Of a DNA stretch of 64,000 nucleotides, positions 13,030 through 25,012 are shown piece after piece. Origin of the DNA: Notamacropus eugenii (lineage: Eukaryota > Chordata > Mammalia > Diprotodontia > Macropodidae); the NCBI RefSeq assembly GCF_028372415.1, contig NC_092876.1:221389528-221453527 (forward strand), given 5' to 3'. Position 1 is the first letter of the stretch; each line of letters starts with the position of its first letter. Both the position numbers and the translations under genes were made by a program. Under the pieces are notes generated by a model. That model did not search any database and was not told the DNA's origin. It worked only from the letters and a program-made list of their open reading frames with translations.

Positions 13030-13405
13030 CTCTTCTTTGATTTATTAGTTGTGAAATCTTTGACAAGTCATTTTACGTGTTGGTCTCTCATCTATAAAAT
13101 GAAGGGGTTGGACTATAATAACTGACATTTTCATGGTGTTTTAAGCTTTGCATGCTATTTTACATATATTATCTCATATGAAACTCACAATCACACTATA
13201 ATATAGGTATTAGAGCTACCCACATTTTAACCATGCAGAAACTGAGACTGCGGTATGTTAAGTGGCTTACTTGTTCATGGTCAGACAGTTGGTAAATGTC
13301 AGAAGCCAGGTCTTCTTGATACCATGTCCAACATTTAATCCAGATCTAGTACTTTACCACTTCTAGGTGACTTCTAAGGGCCCTTCCAATTCTAATCTAC
13401 TGTGG
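13030..13405 (+). repeat. Marsupial SINE split by a MIR insertion
   Basis: A THER/MIR-like SINE whose AAATGAAGGGGTTGGACTA (about 13098) is separated from its 3' end TAGGTGACTTCTAAGGGCCC (13366 on) by a separate MIR (about 13120-13365, with ACCATGCAGAAACTGAGACT). This is a nested pair. Confidence 0.7.
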
Positions 13406-15019
13406 ATCTACTTTTGTTTAACTTTAATATGGGAAGAAAAATAGGGCCAGTGATTGTGTTGAAATCATCTCTTGTTGAACACAAAATAAATTCCTGACCA
13501 GTGCAGAGATAATTATGCATCTGACAGTTGGAAAGAACAAAAGAAGCATAGAATGTTCATTCTTCTGCTTGAAATAAATATTAAAAATGTCCAGTCAATA
13601 TGGAGAGTAGGAGGGCTAGACTAAAAACTCCCATGGTTTATTTTCAACCTTGTCCAGCAGACCTCAGCATTTGGCTTCCAGGAGGCTTCTGGTATCCACA
13701 GCAGAGAACTCATTGTATCTTCCTGGCTTTTTCCTATTCCATCATTCCTTTTTCTAGCCTATTGTCCAACAAGATGATAAATGGATCACGGGAGTTGACA
13801 AAAGGCTTTCTTTATAATATTCCATTTCTCCAATAGTCTGAACTAGTAGAACAACTTCACTAGAAGTCTGGCAAGATGGCAGATTTCAAGAATGTCTCTA
13901 ATGTAACATCTAAGCTGCTCCCTGAGACTCGAATTTAAAGCAGGTTCACCTCTTGGCCTTCTGATGATCGTTACAAGCCTGTACTTTTATCCTGTGGGGT
14001 TTTCCTCCCAGTAGCACACTTCCGGTCTCATGGCATTGAGAAAACATTAGGTTGACCTTAAAATTCAATAATGAGCTAAGCAGAATAAATAGCTACACAG
14101 GCCAGTCCAAGGTCGCAGAGCTTCTGTTCCAAATTTCCATGTGCTTCATGCATATGCATATGCATATGTTTCAGTTTTTAGAAAGAAAGGATTATAATCA
14201 GGGTAGAAATGAATATTGGAACCCTGACATTTTACACATTGCTCTGTGTAAATGAAAGACTTAAGAATCAAATTCTGGATGTCCAAATGTGTCTGGAACA
14301 CCAACACCCTTCCTTCCCTAGTTAAATATTCCTTGGGACTTAATATGTATCCAATAGAAAAGACTTTATATATTCCACTAATGAGGAAGAATGTGGTTGC
14401 GTTTTTTGACCAAGTGGATTAAAGAGTCCGTTTCAGACAAATCTCATTGACTTAAGTTTTCCTAGAATTTGAGATGTGAGGAAGTTATAAAGTCATCTGT
14501 TTTGTGTTGAATATAAGTCAGTTGAATATTCACCATGTATGAAAGCATTAGAGGAGAAACAAAAGGAATAGAAGACAAGGTCCTCCAGAGATTTACAGTC
14601 TATGGGAGAGACATAACACCCACAGCAGAAAGATATAGGAAAGCCTACAATTGCACCAAATGAGGTAGGGATCATTTGAGTACTTGGTGGCTGAACACAA
14701 TCGTAGGACTTGGTCAGGAAAAGCAGAGGCTATTAAGTAATATTTAATGAAAGTAAAGAGAGGGAATGGAATTGAAAACTAGGAGAGAATCTCTTTGAGA
14801 TGTCTGAAATTTTTTGAATTTTCAATAAATGTCCATATTTTCAAAGATATTGTATGAGCCTCTGCGATTTCTTAAGTCTTTCTGAATATGTCGTATCCAA
14901 AGCATTTCTTAAGTTATCAGAAAAAAAAAAATGTGGCTTTGCAATTGTGCCTTTTTTTTTGCATTGTAATTTTATTAACGCAAGGAGCTCCAGGTGAGGC
15001 ACTTTTTTTACCAAAACAA

Positions 15020-15185
15020 GTCCGCACCTTCATTACAAATTAGTCTTAGAGGATTGCTTGGGGCACTGAATGGTTTGGGGATTTGTTCAGGATCACGCAG
15101 CCCCTGTGCTGTGAATCCAGTTCTCCCTGACTCTTAGGCCAGCCACCAATCCATTAAGGCTGCCTTTTCTTCTACTGTATGGAAA
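15020..15185 (+). repeat. MIR-related SINE variant
   Basis: A core with GGATTTGTTCAGGATCACGC and a typical ending (CCAATCCATTAAGGCTGCCT). It belongs to the same sub-family as 42935, 54770, 56860 and 63610. Confidence 0.65.
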
Positions 15186-15389
15186 TGGTTGGTCTTGCTT
15201 TTCTGGGCTTTGCACTGTGGTGCTTAATGATGCCTTAGTAACTTGATGATAGCAGTAACAACAAGAATAATGTCTTGCATTTGTAGAGGCTTTAGATTTA
15301 TGAATGTTTTCCTACTTCCAAAAACTACATCTACCTGGTCCTTAATTCATTTATAATTTAAAGACTGTAAGAACCCAAGAGGGAGAGAG

Positions 15390-15655
15390 ATAGAACATGC
15401 ATTTATATGGTGCCTAAGATGTACCAGGCACTATTCTAAGTGCTTTACAAATATTATCTCATTTTATCCTCACAACAGCTCTATGAGGTAGATGCCAATA
15501 TTACTCTTATTTTGTAGTTGAGGAAACTGTGGCAAATAGAAATTAAGTGATTTGCTCAGGGTCGTACATCCAATAAATGTCTGAAGCTGGATTTGAACTC
15601 TGGTCTTCTTGCCTCAAGGCCCAGCACTCTATCCATTACACAATGTGACTAAGAC
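15390..15655 (+). repeat. MIR (CORE-SINE), near full length
   Basis: TGGTGCCTAAGATGTACCAG, CATTTTATCCTCACAACAGC and TGGATTTGAACTCTGGTCTT appear in order. Confidence 0.85.
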
Positions 15656-15792
15656 TTGTATTTTCGATTTAGAAAGTGGTCAAATAATAATTTTTATTTG
15701 CCCAAGGGTGAAGGTCTACTTTGGGCATCTTAAGATCTTGGATTTGTTTGTTTGTTTGTGTAGAAAATATCTTACTTTATAAAATAGGAACA

Positions 15793-15847
15793 AAAAGCTA
15801 TCTTTAGAGGTGATGAGTTTTTGTTTGGATGGAATTATGACTTGTAT
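15793..15847 (+). repeat. 55-bp perfect duplicate, copy 1
   Basis: Identical over 55 bases to 17598-17652 (direct orientation, 1805 bp apart). It starts AAAAGCTATCTTTAGAGGTG and ends TTATGACTTGTAT. The flanks differ. Confidence 0.95.
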
Positions 15848-16015
15848 TATATTATGACTAGAATTTTATAGTTTACAAAGTACTTTCATATATATTCATA
15901 GATTATCAGAACAGTTCTCACATTTTAGAGGACAAAACTGGGTCTGAGATTTCAAGTAAAGATTGACTCATGGTCACACATCCTAAAGACATATGCAGGA
16001 CCTAAAACTGGCCAT
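15848..16015 (+). repeat. MIR fragment
   Basis: A degenerate core with AGTTTACAAAGTACTTTCAT and GAGGACAAAACTGGGTCTGA. Confidence 0.7.
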
Positions 16016-16194
16016 TGGCTGGAGACTTCTGAGAAGTCCAGAGCGCTTTCTAAAATAACCACTTGCTCCTCAATAGTGATAGATGTCAACCAAAAAAGAG
16101 CATTTTCAGGAAACTATGACACTTAACAGATAGTCTTATCTGGATCACAAATATGATAAAGATTACAGTAATAAAGAAATGAACAAGGAAAGAC

Positions 16195-16640
16195 ACACAC
16201 ATACGTATCAAAGTTCAATGTCATCAGCTCAACATTCCTGTCTTTAAATCTCATTTTCCTCTACTTCCCTAACATAAACCCACTTGTATCCCCTGTGGCC
16301 ACTACTACCATCTACCCTACTATAAAGCAAATGCCTTATTCTCTGGCTATCGATATTCCACTTCCCCTTTGCAGTTTAGCTCAAATCTTACCTCTCCTCC
16401 TTTGTGGAAACCTTCCTCGACTATTCCATCTCCAGGAATTTTTCTTCTTTCTGGATCAGTTTTTGTCAGTGATGCTTCTTTGGCAGTTATAATTCACCAT
16501 GGTGATATGCTTTGTTTCTACAGCTGTAGTGCAAGTTCCTTAACAGAGTTCTATAGACCTCACTTATTTTTTTTTAATTTCCTCTTTGTGCTTTACAGGT
16601 ACTCATATGTAGCTCAATAAATGTGTTGAAATAATTGGTT
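16195..16640 (+). repeat. L2-type LINE 3' region
   Basis: Pyrimidine-rich text with TTAGCTCAAATCTTACCTCT and CTTTGTGGAAACCTTCCTCG, ending in ATAAATGTGTTGAAATAATT, as expected for an L2 3' end. Confidence 0.65.
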
Positions 16641-16839
16641 GATTGAATTGGTGTTGGATTTATCTTTTAACTTTTCTGGGTCTCGAGTTCCTATTTTTTG
16701 CAAAAGAATACCGATATCTGTCCTTAGTTATAAGTCTGAAAAATGTTTGGAGCTTCCAGGACTATCTATTTTAGATGTGATTATTCATTTGGTCATATTT
16801 GCCAAGCACTCAAACATCCTTGGGAAAAGAGCTACCATT

Positions 16840-16869
16840 TATATGATGTTTTTAAGTTTTGCAAAGAAT

Positions 16870-16945
<76 letters not shown>

Positions 16946-17155
16946 CCCCCTTCTATATATATTAATAATATTTCATTTGATCTTTGTAATAACCCTATGA
17001 GATTGGCACTATTATTGTCACCATTTTACAGATGAGGAAGCAGGTTGAGAGAATGAAGTGACACAGTGTCTGAGGCAGTGCTTGAACTCAAGTCTATCCT
17101 GCCTCTAGGTACAGTGCCCTCCCCACTCCTCTACCTAGCTACCTCACCCTCCAAA
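16840..17155 (+). repeat. MIR interrupted by a (CT)n tract
   Basis: MIR head ACCATTTATATGATGTTTTT, then (CT)n at 16871-16943 followed by C8, then the MIR remainder (TTACAGATGAGGAAGCAGGT, TGCTTGAACTCAAGTCTATC). The microsatellite grew inside the MIR. Long Ser/Leu open frames across it are artefacts. Confidence 0.85.
16871..16943 (+). repeat. (CT)n microsatellite
   Basis: Seventy-three bases of perfect CT followed by a C run. It is a polypyrimidine strand in the sense orientation of SLC4A10. Confidence 0.97.
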
Positions 17156-17597
17156 GACCCTGGATCTCTTACAATTAACTACAGAATGGGATTATGCATA
17201 AAGTAGCTGAGCCCCATCCAAAAAGGGCTTAGTAACCAAAGTGATTCAAGGACTTTGTTGCAAAGCATATTTTTACCTTAGAGCCCCTCCCATTGCATGA
17301 ATTCCCAGAATGGCATTATGGCAAGGCTGCTTCCTGTAACAATCTGTTCTTTCTTAAGGTTGATATAAGTTGGGGTAGTGATTGCCTCAAGGTCAATCCA
17401 TGCGAATGACCCCTTATGTCTGAGTAAACGCTCCTCCCCAGAAACATGCTTCTTTTTTTTTAATTTAGTTTCCTTATTGAGATGCCTGAGGGACGCAGCA
17501 TGCCGTCTCTGTGCTCCTGCAGGCCCACCCAGCTTCCTTCTGGCAGTGAAAGCAGCCGATGCTCTGCCACCTTTCTTTTCAGATAAGCATGACTTGG

Positions 17598-17652
17598 AAA
17601 AGCTATCTTTAGAGGTGATGAGTTTTTGTTTGGATGGAATTATGACTTGTAT
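17598..17652 (+). repeat. 55-bp perfect duplicate, copy 2
   Basis: Second copy of the 15793-15847 sequence. It lies in a comparatively GC-rich stretch (17350-17680) not recognised as a repeat. Confidence 0.95.
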
Positions 17653-19377
17653 AAAGCCCACGCATGCTAACAAGCCACAGAGTGCAAAATAATTATTGAA
17701 AGTAATTTGAGAGAAAAGTGGAAAATCATCTAAGGGGGAAAAACATACTTGTTCTCCAAGCTTTGGTCTTGGTTCTTCATCATCAGGTTGACTGACCGTT
17801 GTTAGCTATGACCTCATTTCTGCACAATTTAGACTTTTTCTTCTCACTGAAGTACTTGATATTTTATTCAGAGTTAGAATGAACACACCACATAGAATGC
17901 TTATCATTCACTGGAGAACCATGGAAAGAAGTGTTACATTATAGAGAGAACTATTTCATTTGGGAAGCATTCCTTCAGCATTCAAGTCTTTAACTCATTT
18001 TCGAGGGAAGTATGACTTTTGAAATCACTTTGTGATTTTCTTGTTGTCATACATTCCACTTTTATTTTACTCATCATGTGGCAGGTGTTAACTTTCCACT
18101 TTGGCAGGATACATTTGCTATTCTCCCAAAATTCTCCATGATGGAATGATAGGTCAGAGCAATGTAGACGCTACTGCCTATTGGTTTTTTTGCAAATCGT
18201 CTATCTCCCAAGGCCAATAAACTATATCCAAATATATGACACTCCTGAGGGCTATTCAGAACCAAATGTAATTTAATGCACCCTGAGATAGGTCTGATAG
18301 TTATACAAAGTCAAATTATCTATTTTCTTGTGGTAAGCATAAAAACAAATTAATGAAATCCATCATAAAGTAGTTTTAAGAAATTCAAGCTCTGACATTT
18401 TCATCTTGGGAACAAATAGAATTGAAACAGTTCTCTCCCCCCTCTCCCCATGGTTGAGTTTAAAGTCAATGATTTGATGACCAAGTAAACAATCTTCGTA
18501 ATTAATATTTCTTCAAAAGTGGGGAATTTGGTTGGCCCCGTTACAGACAGGCACATGGTCTCTGAGCCATAACCTAGAAATGTCTTAACTTTCTCTTTGG
18601 GTACAGCAACAACAGTATGTTTTATACCCAATCCCATATATAACACAGTATTCCACTTCCTATATTCATAGTAGCCATTAAGGCTAACTTTATCTGGGAA
18701 GTATGGATTCAAAGCTCTGCAAGGTACCTAATCATTTATGTAACAGAGAAAGGAAGTACCTCCTCATACTCTTATGCTTGATTATGACCTCTACAAATGA
18801 TTTTTTTTCCTGTTTTTGGAAGGAGAAAAAAAAATATAGTTTTAAAAGAAAACTTCAACCATGAGATTTAATGCTGAAGATGACCCTTGAGAAGGCACCT
18901 AGACCACTCTTCTAGCCTTTAGGCAAGGCTACATTTCAGTCATCTCAAAAACATAACTACTTCCCCTTACTTGAAAGATTTATGGAGGAGTACATCCCAC
19001 AAACTCCCTTGATAATATTCTGGAACATAGTCCAAAATCTTGAAGTCCTCATTACATAACGGTAAATTTAGTTCACAGTTTTAAAAAATTCACATAAAAA
19101 CTCTTTCTGAAAATGAATCAGGTTTTCCATTGAGTGACATGAAAAAGATTGCTGTTAACGCTTAAATTATATCATTTGAGGTAACATACCCTTAATTACT
19201 TATGTTCTTGGTAACTGATGTTTTATTAAAAGAACTCATGCTAACATTAATAAATACAAACGAAGAAGAGGTTCTCAGGGTTAATAAGCTAATGAAACAT
19301 TAATTCATTCCTGTTCTTTAAAGAAAAATGGAGAACTATCAGGTGTAATGTACTGATTTTGAATGTTGTCTTCCCAG

Positions 19378-19445
19378 GAAGAACAAAGTATGTTAGCCAT
19401 GGAAGATGAGGGCACAGTGCAGCTCCCACTGGAAGGGCATTATAG
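19378..19445 (+). CDS. SLC4A10: SLC4A10 coding exon (68 bp): C-terminal tail
   Basis: Encodes EEQSMLAMEDEGTVQLPLEG then HYR, with the Arg codon split (AG|A) across the next intron, so the exon ends in phase 2. It has acceptor CTTCCCAG and donor GTAAGA. It is an acidic cytosolic segment, identical to what I recall for human SLC4A10. It sits after a 9.2-kb intron. Confidence 0.95.
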
Positions 19446-19574
19446 GTAAGATGCTTTCTTTAATGTAGATGTTTACCCCGTGATCTCCAAAAAGCATCAT
19501 TTCTGTCAACAGGGAAAGGCACTGAAAGCACAATGAATTCTGTTTTTGAAGTTGATAAGTGGATAAATTTCTAT

Positions 19575-19790
19575 TGTTGCTGAAGTCCAGAGGTAGCATA
19601 GGAGTCAGGAGACCAGACTTGGGTTTTAGGCCTAGCTTTGCCACATTCAGCTGTGTAATCTTGGGTTCTGTCACACCCTCAGCTGCATAAATTTGGCTAA
19701 GTCACCTCCCACTCTGGTTGTCTGCTTCCTTACAAGTAAATGTATGAACAACTGGACTAATTTATCCCTAATATCCTACAGCTCTTAATT
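19575..19790 (+). repeat. MIR/tRNA-SINE fragment
   Basis: GGAGTCAGGAGACCAGACTT followed by a GGCCTAGCTTTGCCACATTC block and ACTGGACTAATTTATCC-type tail. Confidence 0.65.
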
Positions 19791-19854
19791 CTTTTGTTTT
19801 ATATTCTCTTTGGAAGTACTGTTGGTCTAATCCACTCAGAAAATAAGACCAGAC

Positions 19855-20215
19855 TTATTAAGTCAAGCTTCACTTCTCAACCAACTATTAAGTGGCAAGC
19901 ATATATTAAGCACTTACTATATTCCAGACCCACTGGAAGGACAAAACAATGTCTACTTTCAAGGAACATGCATTCTAAAGAGGAAGACTATATGCAAATT
20001 ACCTGTAACATAAAGACAGAGAAAGAGTAGCTGGAAGATAATCTAAAAAGGGGAGGCATTAGCAGGTAAGGGATTGGGAAAGGTCTCCTGCAAAACATGG
20101 AATTTGACATGTCTTGCAGGAAGTCAGGAAAAGTAAGATTCAATGGTAAGCAGTCATGGAAAACAGTGAGTGCTAAAACTTGGAGACGAGATGGAGGGTT
20201 CTCTGGCAAATGTAA
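19855..20215 (+). repeat. L2/L3-related interspersed repeat
   Basis: TATTAAGCACTTACTATATT, AGGAACATGCATTCTAAAGA and GGGATTGGGAAAGGTCTCCT occur in order, as in the better copy at 60085-60360. Confidence 0.65.
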
Positions 20216-20889
20216 TGGTTGCTCCCTAAGTTGGCTACCTGGTGAATAAATATTGACTCTTAAACTCTTCTAACTCATAGCAATTCATCTATGAGAACTT
20301 TCAGTGGAATTTCAGCTCAGTTACCAATTTGAAAGACTTAGCCATCCCAATGAGATCAGCAATCCCTTAAAGAAAAATCTACAAACCATAGTTTCCTTTT
20401 TGCACAAAGCTGCTTGGAAGGGAATTTCTATTGGGTATTCAGTATAGCTAATATAATATGTAAATCATGTAAAATTTTAAAAGTTTGTGTTGATGTACCT
20501 CATATCATTTTCCCAGATGCTGCACTTTTCAGAGCTATAAATAACTATTTATCTACATATTTCAACCCTAAAACTTGTAAAGAATTTCCAAATATTTTGT
20601 CAAAAAACTATATTTCTGCTGCAACTCTTACCTTATTTTTTGTATTTATGACTTTGTGACCTTTAAACTAAATTTATACTATCAAAATAATTCTAGATTA
20701 TTTGGAATTGTGTTAATTTTTTAAAAATGGTTTTTCCCATGTGGAAGCGATTTACATGCATGGCAATATTAAAGAATAAGATAGAACAGAAACATTTTGT
20801 TTTACAGAGTCTAACATTAAAACTGGATCCTAACATCTTTTATGATTATTTACCACTTAAAATTGACATAAATAGCAAAGGTATTTCTT

Positions 20890-21250
20890 TCTCTCATAGG
20901 GACTTTGTTGGCATGGTGGATATAGAGATAACCTCAGAAGCAGGAAGACCTGATTCCAATTCCTAACTCTGACATATATTTGCTTGTGTGACCCATAGAA
21001 GACCCACAGAATTATAGACTGTTAGAGTCAAAAGGGATACTTAGAATCTATCAAATAAACAGTCTCCCCATTCTACAGACTATAAAACTGAAGTCTGGAG
21101 AGGCTAAAAATCTAAAATTTTTGAGAACAAGACCGTTTTTTTTTTTTTTGTCCTTGTATTCTCAGGACTTAGCACAGTGCTTTGGCATTTAATTCTTGTT
21201 GATTGACCTCCCACAATCACACAGAGTTAGAACCTCTAGTGTTTGTTCAT
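20890..21250 (+). repeat. SINE fragment and MIR split by an L2-like 3' end
   Basis: 20890-21000 is a tRNA-SINE piece (GACCTGATTCCAATTCCTAA). 21000-21110 and 21208-21245 are two halves of one MIR, parted by a 100-bp 3'-end element with GAACAAGACCG, poly-T and CTTAGCACAGTGCTTTGGCA. Confidence 0.65.
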
Positions 21251-21304
21251 AAGACCATTGAGGAAGAAGAAACTAGAGAAATTGATCCTGAACCTGAAGA
21301 TAGT

Positions 21305-21430
21305 AATTCATTTATTAAGCATTTATTAAGTGCCTACCGTGTGCTAGATGGTGTTAGATGTTGAGAATACCAAGACAAAAAAGTGAAACAATCCTTTCTC
21401 TCAAGGAAATTATATTCTACTAGAAACATG
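21305..21430 (+). repeat. L2/L3-related repeat, head part
   Basis: TTTATTAAGCATTTATTAAG, TGCCTACCGTGTGCTAGATG and CTCAAGGAAATTATATTCTA, related to 60085-60360. Confidence 0.65.
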
Positions 21431-22015
21431 AGGAAAGCAATAACTGCTCTTCTCAACATAAGATCCAGCTGTGACTTCTGCATTTTCCAGCATTTTGCTG
21501 CAGCAAGTCATCCTGTCCTGTCTGCTTGGCTTCTGTAAACTCCTTTCCTGTGGTTCCCTATTGGCAATATTCTGTTTCCTTGCCATTGCCGTTTAATTTG
21601 TGTTCATTCTTAAAGCAGAAGTTATGGACCATCCCAGATTTGATCTTGAGGTGCTACTTTTCCAGGTTGCAAAGAGTCTGATACAATAAATGTCATGACA
21701 ATGAAGGTCTGCAAGCCACGTTAAGAATTCTTGGGTGCATGAACCAAAGAACAGAACTAGAATTTGAATACAGAAATCACTACCTATAATTGGTGGTTTA
21801 CATGCCTAGGATATTTGGGATTGGCTTTGGATTTTCATTTTTCATAGTTATTTGGTTTGAAATTAAGAATCATGTAGGAGACCACAAAGGTTTCTGCTAC
21901 AGACAATCTGTCAATAGGTATGCTTTTCTTGCATTTCATATCATTAATGGACCACTGGTGCTGAAAGCCTAAGTAGCTATTTTTTTTTTTTACTTTTGTG
22001 TGAACTCCCATCTAG

Positions 22016-22132
22016 AGATGATCCATCTGTGATCAACATTTCTGATGAAATGACAAAAACAGCATTGTGGAGGAACCTTCTGATCACCTCAGAAAACTCA
22101 AAAGACAAGGAGTCAAGCTTTCCTTCTAAAAG
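22016..22132 (+). CDS. SLC4A10: SLC4A10 coding exon (117 bp): C-terminal tail before the alternative end
   Basis: The first base completes the split Arg codon. It then encodes DDPSVINISDEMTKTALWRN and further LLITSENSKDKESSFPSK, ending with AG of a split Ser codon (phase 2). The acceptor is CCATCTAG after a poly-T tract and the donor is GTTTGA. This is the last exon common to both C termini. It can splice either to the 40-nt cassette at 22948 or to the terminal exon at 29712. Confidence 0.95.
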
Positions 22133-22947
22133 GTTTGAATTTTTTTAGTAATAACAGCATGATGTATTAATCCCAGGCATTTTATAACCTCAAATCATTA
22201 ACTAAAGAAAAAAATCAATTTGCCATCAAATTGAAAGCTGAAGTTTGTACAGAGAAATCTTTAAAACTGAGGCATAAATTATGTTTAGAAACAAAATTAA
22301 GATGCTTCCAGAAATTTCTTTCTCAGACCAAAACACATTTGAAACATTTCCTAAGCTGTCATTTATTCATCTGGGCCTCCTGTAAAGTTGTTTTTCCTCA
22401 CCAGCTTCAGGCAAGAAGCCACAGAGATCTGATGATGCTTTGTAGTTCCTAACCACCACCACTACCTCTTTCCCTCTTTCCCATGTTCCATATGCAGTAG
22501 TTATATTAGCTTCCTAATTTTATCCACTTCACCCCACCTGTTCATTTGGGGTCTTCACATACTGCCCACTAGAAAACTTGCAGTTCTTGGATATCCTAAT
22601 CTCTTCCTTTCTTTGTGTGTGTGTGAGCACATGTATGTTGCTTGTAGGCAATTTCTTGTGCATGGAGAAAGCAAAGTTTTGCCCTTGCATTCCAACATGT
22701 ATCTCATTTTTCTGATGAATTTCTCTGGCTTCATAACTCATAAATGAATTACCCCCCCTTTCTTGATGCTGAAACATAAATGGTAGACTGGGGTCATGAC
22801 AGTATTTCTTTCTGCTTGAGAGTGATCAAGGGATTTGGGGAAACTAGCTGCAATGTTTGCTATAACTGATATTATTTTCTTTTATGTCCATAAGTTTTCA
22901 ATTAACTTCTTCTACCTGATTGTTTCATATTACATTTCTGTCATAAG

Positions 22948-22987
22948 CTCCCCTTCCTAAATCACTCTAGAAGCTGATTCCCCAAAG
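22948..22987 (+). CDS. SLC4A10: SLC4A10 alternative cassette exon giving the SSPS terminus
   Basis: A 40-nt exon between AG (22946-22947) and a strong GTAAGA donor. Joined to the preceding AG it reads S-S-P-S-stop (stop TAA at 22958-22960), the C terminus of the standard human NBCn2 protein as I recall it. In rat a cassette of about 39 bp at this place distinguishes the rb1NCBE and rb2NCBE forms. The acceptor tract is weak (TTTCTGTCATAAG), which fits regulated inclusion. It is too short to show as an open reading frame. When it is included, the rest of the cassette and the terminal exon become 3' UTR. Confidence 0.88.
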
Positions 22988-24024
22988 GTAAGACCCTCTC
23001 CCTCAAACCTATTCCTTGGTTGCATCCCCTCATGTTAAATGGTGTCTTCTAAAACCCCAATCAGCCTCTGTATTCTGTGTAAGTTTTGGGGAGGCAAAAG
23101 GCATGGAGTGCCCTAGCTTCAGGCCCACAGCTTGAGCTGAAATACCCTGGGGCAGTTAGCCAAATGCTTCAAGGGGGTTTGGAAGCCCACCTACTCATAA
23201 GAGTGTAGACAAAACCCTAATCCATCAATTAAAAAATGTTCTTGCCATGCTATATATACTTAGCAACTCCAGCTTGGCATCAGTCTTTTTTACCTTAGAA
23301 GAAAAAAATAACACCTTGATTTTTTTTTTAAATGGCATAAACTGGGCACCTCCCCTGTATGTATTATCCACACATCCAAACAAACACCAGGAGTCTTGCT
23401 TTATGGAAATGGTTGAGAACATGGGCACAAGAGAGGATCTGTTTGACACTTTACAGAAGGAATAGAAAAATAGTAAAACCTGCACCTCTTGTTGCTGATT
23501 TTTGTCACCCCAAAATGGCATGCTGCTGCTTCAATGTTGTCTCTCTTTCTCAAATGTATAAACAAGACACATTAGGGAATCCAGAGAGGCTTGACTTCAG
23601 AAGCTCACAGATCAGCTCACTGACATGTCTTGTTTTATTTTTTTTTTTTTATTGCTAAAACACTAAACAACTCAGTGGTTATCACCACAGACTTTTTAAT
23701 GCTTGTTCTCTGTTACTGGGGGCAAAAGCCTTTGTGAGTTTCTCCACTTGACTCCATGGAAGTGGCTTTTTATTCTACAACGATTTAATCTCAGTATCCA
23801 AAATAATACTACTATGGTGCAATAGAATGATCCATAATGCTTCTGTGACAATCTGAGAGTTTGGGAGAAATACTGAATGAAGGTTTCTAAAAAGGTGCAC
23901 TGTTCACTTACATAGAAATCTGTTTTCTTGTATTGACTGACCCTAAAGTTTAAAAAAAAAAAGTCTTTGTAATGACATTTTACTAGTGTTCAGGGTGAAG
24001 GCCAGACTTACATGCCAAAAATGA

Positions 24025-24125
24025 ATGATTTTTTAAAAAGCATTCATTAAGCACTTACTATGTGCCAAATGAATGCAGGACAAGGAAGCTATACAACTAA
24101 GAAAGGACAATCTGGTTTGTAGAAC
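24025..24125 (+). repeat. L2/L3-related repeat fragment
   Basis: CATTCATTAAGCACTTACTA then TGTGCCAAATGAATGCAGGA. Confidence 0.55.
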
Positions 24126-24489
24126 TGCTTACTTCAGGCACTGATGTGTGTCTTCCTGTATTAACCAGACCAGCAGTCTAGACTGTCCATCTGTTTTGCT
24201 TTGACTCAAGCCAACAGCTAATATGTTCTAATGCTAAGTGTTCTAATGTTAAGTGTTCCTTAAACTAAATACCAGACTCAAAAGTTTTCAAGTAATGCCC
24301 TTTACCAGAAAAGTTCTATTTTTTAAATACTTCTCTAAATTACCAGCACATTTATAGATTGACTTTGGAGAATAACTCAATGTAACTTTAATTACATTCC
24401 ATTTAAGAGAATCATTTTGGAATCATTTTGGTCAATAATGTCCATTCTTTATGACCAGTGAAGGGCTCTGACTGATGCAGTTTCAAAAT

Positions 24490-24760
24490 ATTTCTGGAGT
24501 AATAGCTTACACTTTAAAAAATACTTTTTAATATATAAAGTGCTTTCACATACATGTCCTCATTTGATTATCATTGCAACACTATGAAGTACAGCAAAGT
24601 AAGTATTATTATCTCCATTTTACAAATGAGAAAACTGAGGACCAGAGACATTAAGTGGCTTATTTAAAGTCAGATGGTTAGTAAATGGAAGATCTGAATC
24701 TAGCATCGAAGACCCATGACACTAATATAGTCCTTTCCTACTTGACCACAACACCTATAC
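24490..24760 (+). repeat. MIR (CORE-SINE), near full length
   Basis: AAAGTGCTTTCACATACATG, CCATTTTACAAATGAGAAAA and GAAGATCTGAATCTAGCATC in order. Confidence 0.85.
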
Positions 24761-24974
24761 TACATTGAAGGTTCGGCTAGCTTCTCCGCATTCCAAAGGG
24801 TAAGCCTCCCAGATGGAGACTTCTTGTGTGTCCTTTAATGTTATTCGGCTGCATAGCTATGGAATCCCAATGGAAATAGGGATTCTCAAGAAATTCTGAC
24901 AATAGTAGCAACACTGTTACACTCAATGCCAAATGAGAACATCAATGTGTCACCAAGAGGCATGTCCCAAACAT

Positions 24975-25012
24975 CATTCATTCATTCATTCATTCATTCA
25001 TTCATTCATTCA
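24975..25012 (+). repeat. (CATT)n microsatellite
   Basis: Thirty-eight bases of perfect CATT tetranucleotide, continuing into a GCACCTATTATGGGC L2/L3-like stub. Confidence 0.95.

Larger units (their letters stand above)
10171..19377 (+). other. SLC4A10: SLC4A10 intron, 9.2 kb
   Basis: The largest intron that is certain in this gene part. Repeats in it are listed separately. 10569-11850 and 13410-15020 hold no feature I can name apart from a GCATAT repeat at about 14150-14168. 17160-19377 holds one copy of a 55-bp duplication and otherwise nothing recognised. Confidence 0.6.
19446..22015 (+). other. SLC4A10: SLC4A10 intron
   Basis: Repeats at 19575-19790, 19855-20215, 20890-21250 and 21305-21430 are listed separately. 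20220-20890 and 21430-21990 hold nothing recognised. A poly-T run lies just before the acceptor. Confidence 0.6.

Noticed and set aside
13600..13836. 78-codon plus-strand open frame
   Set aside because: Intronic, no recognised motif, and within the length expected by chance.
16639..17000. Ser/Leu-repeat open frames
   Set aside because: They are produced by the (CT)n microsatellite inside a MIR.
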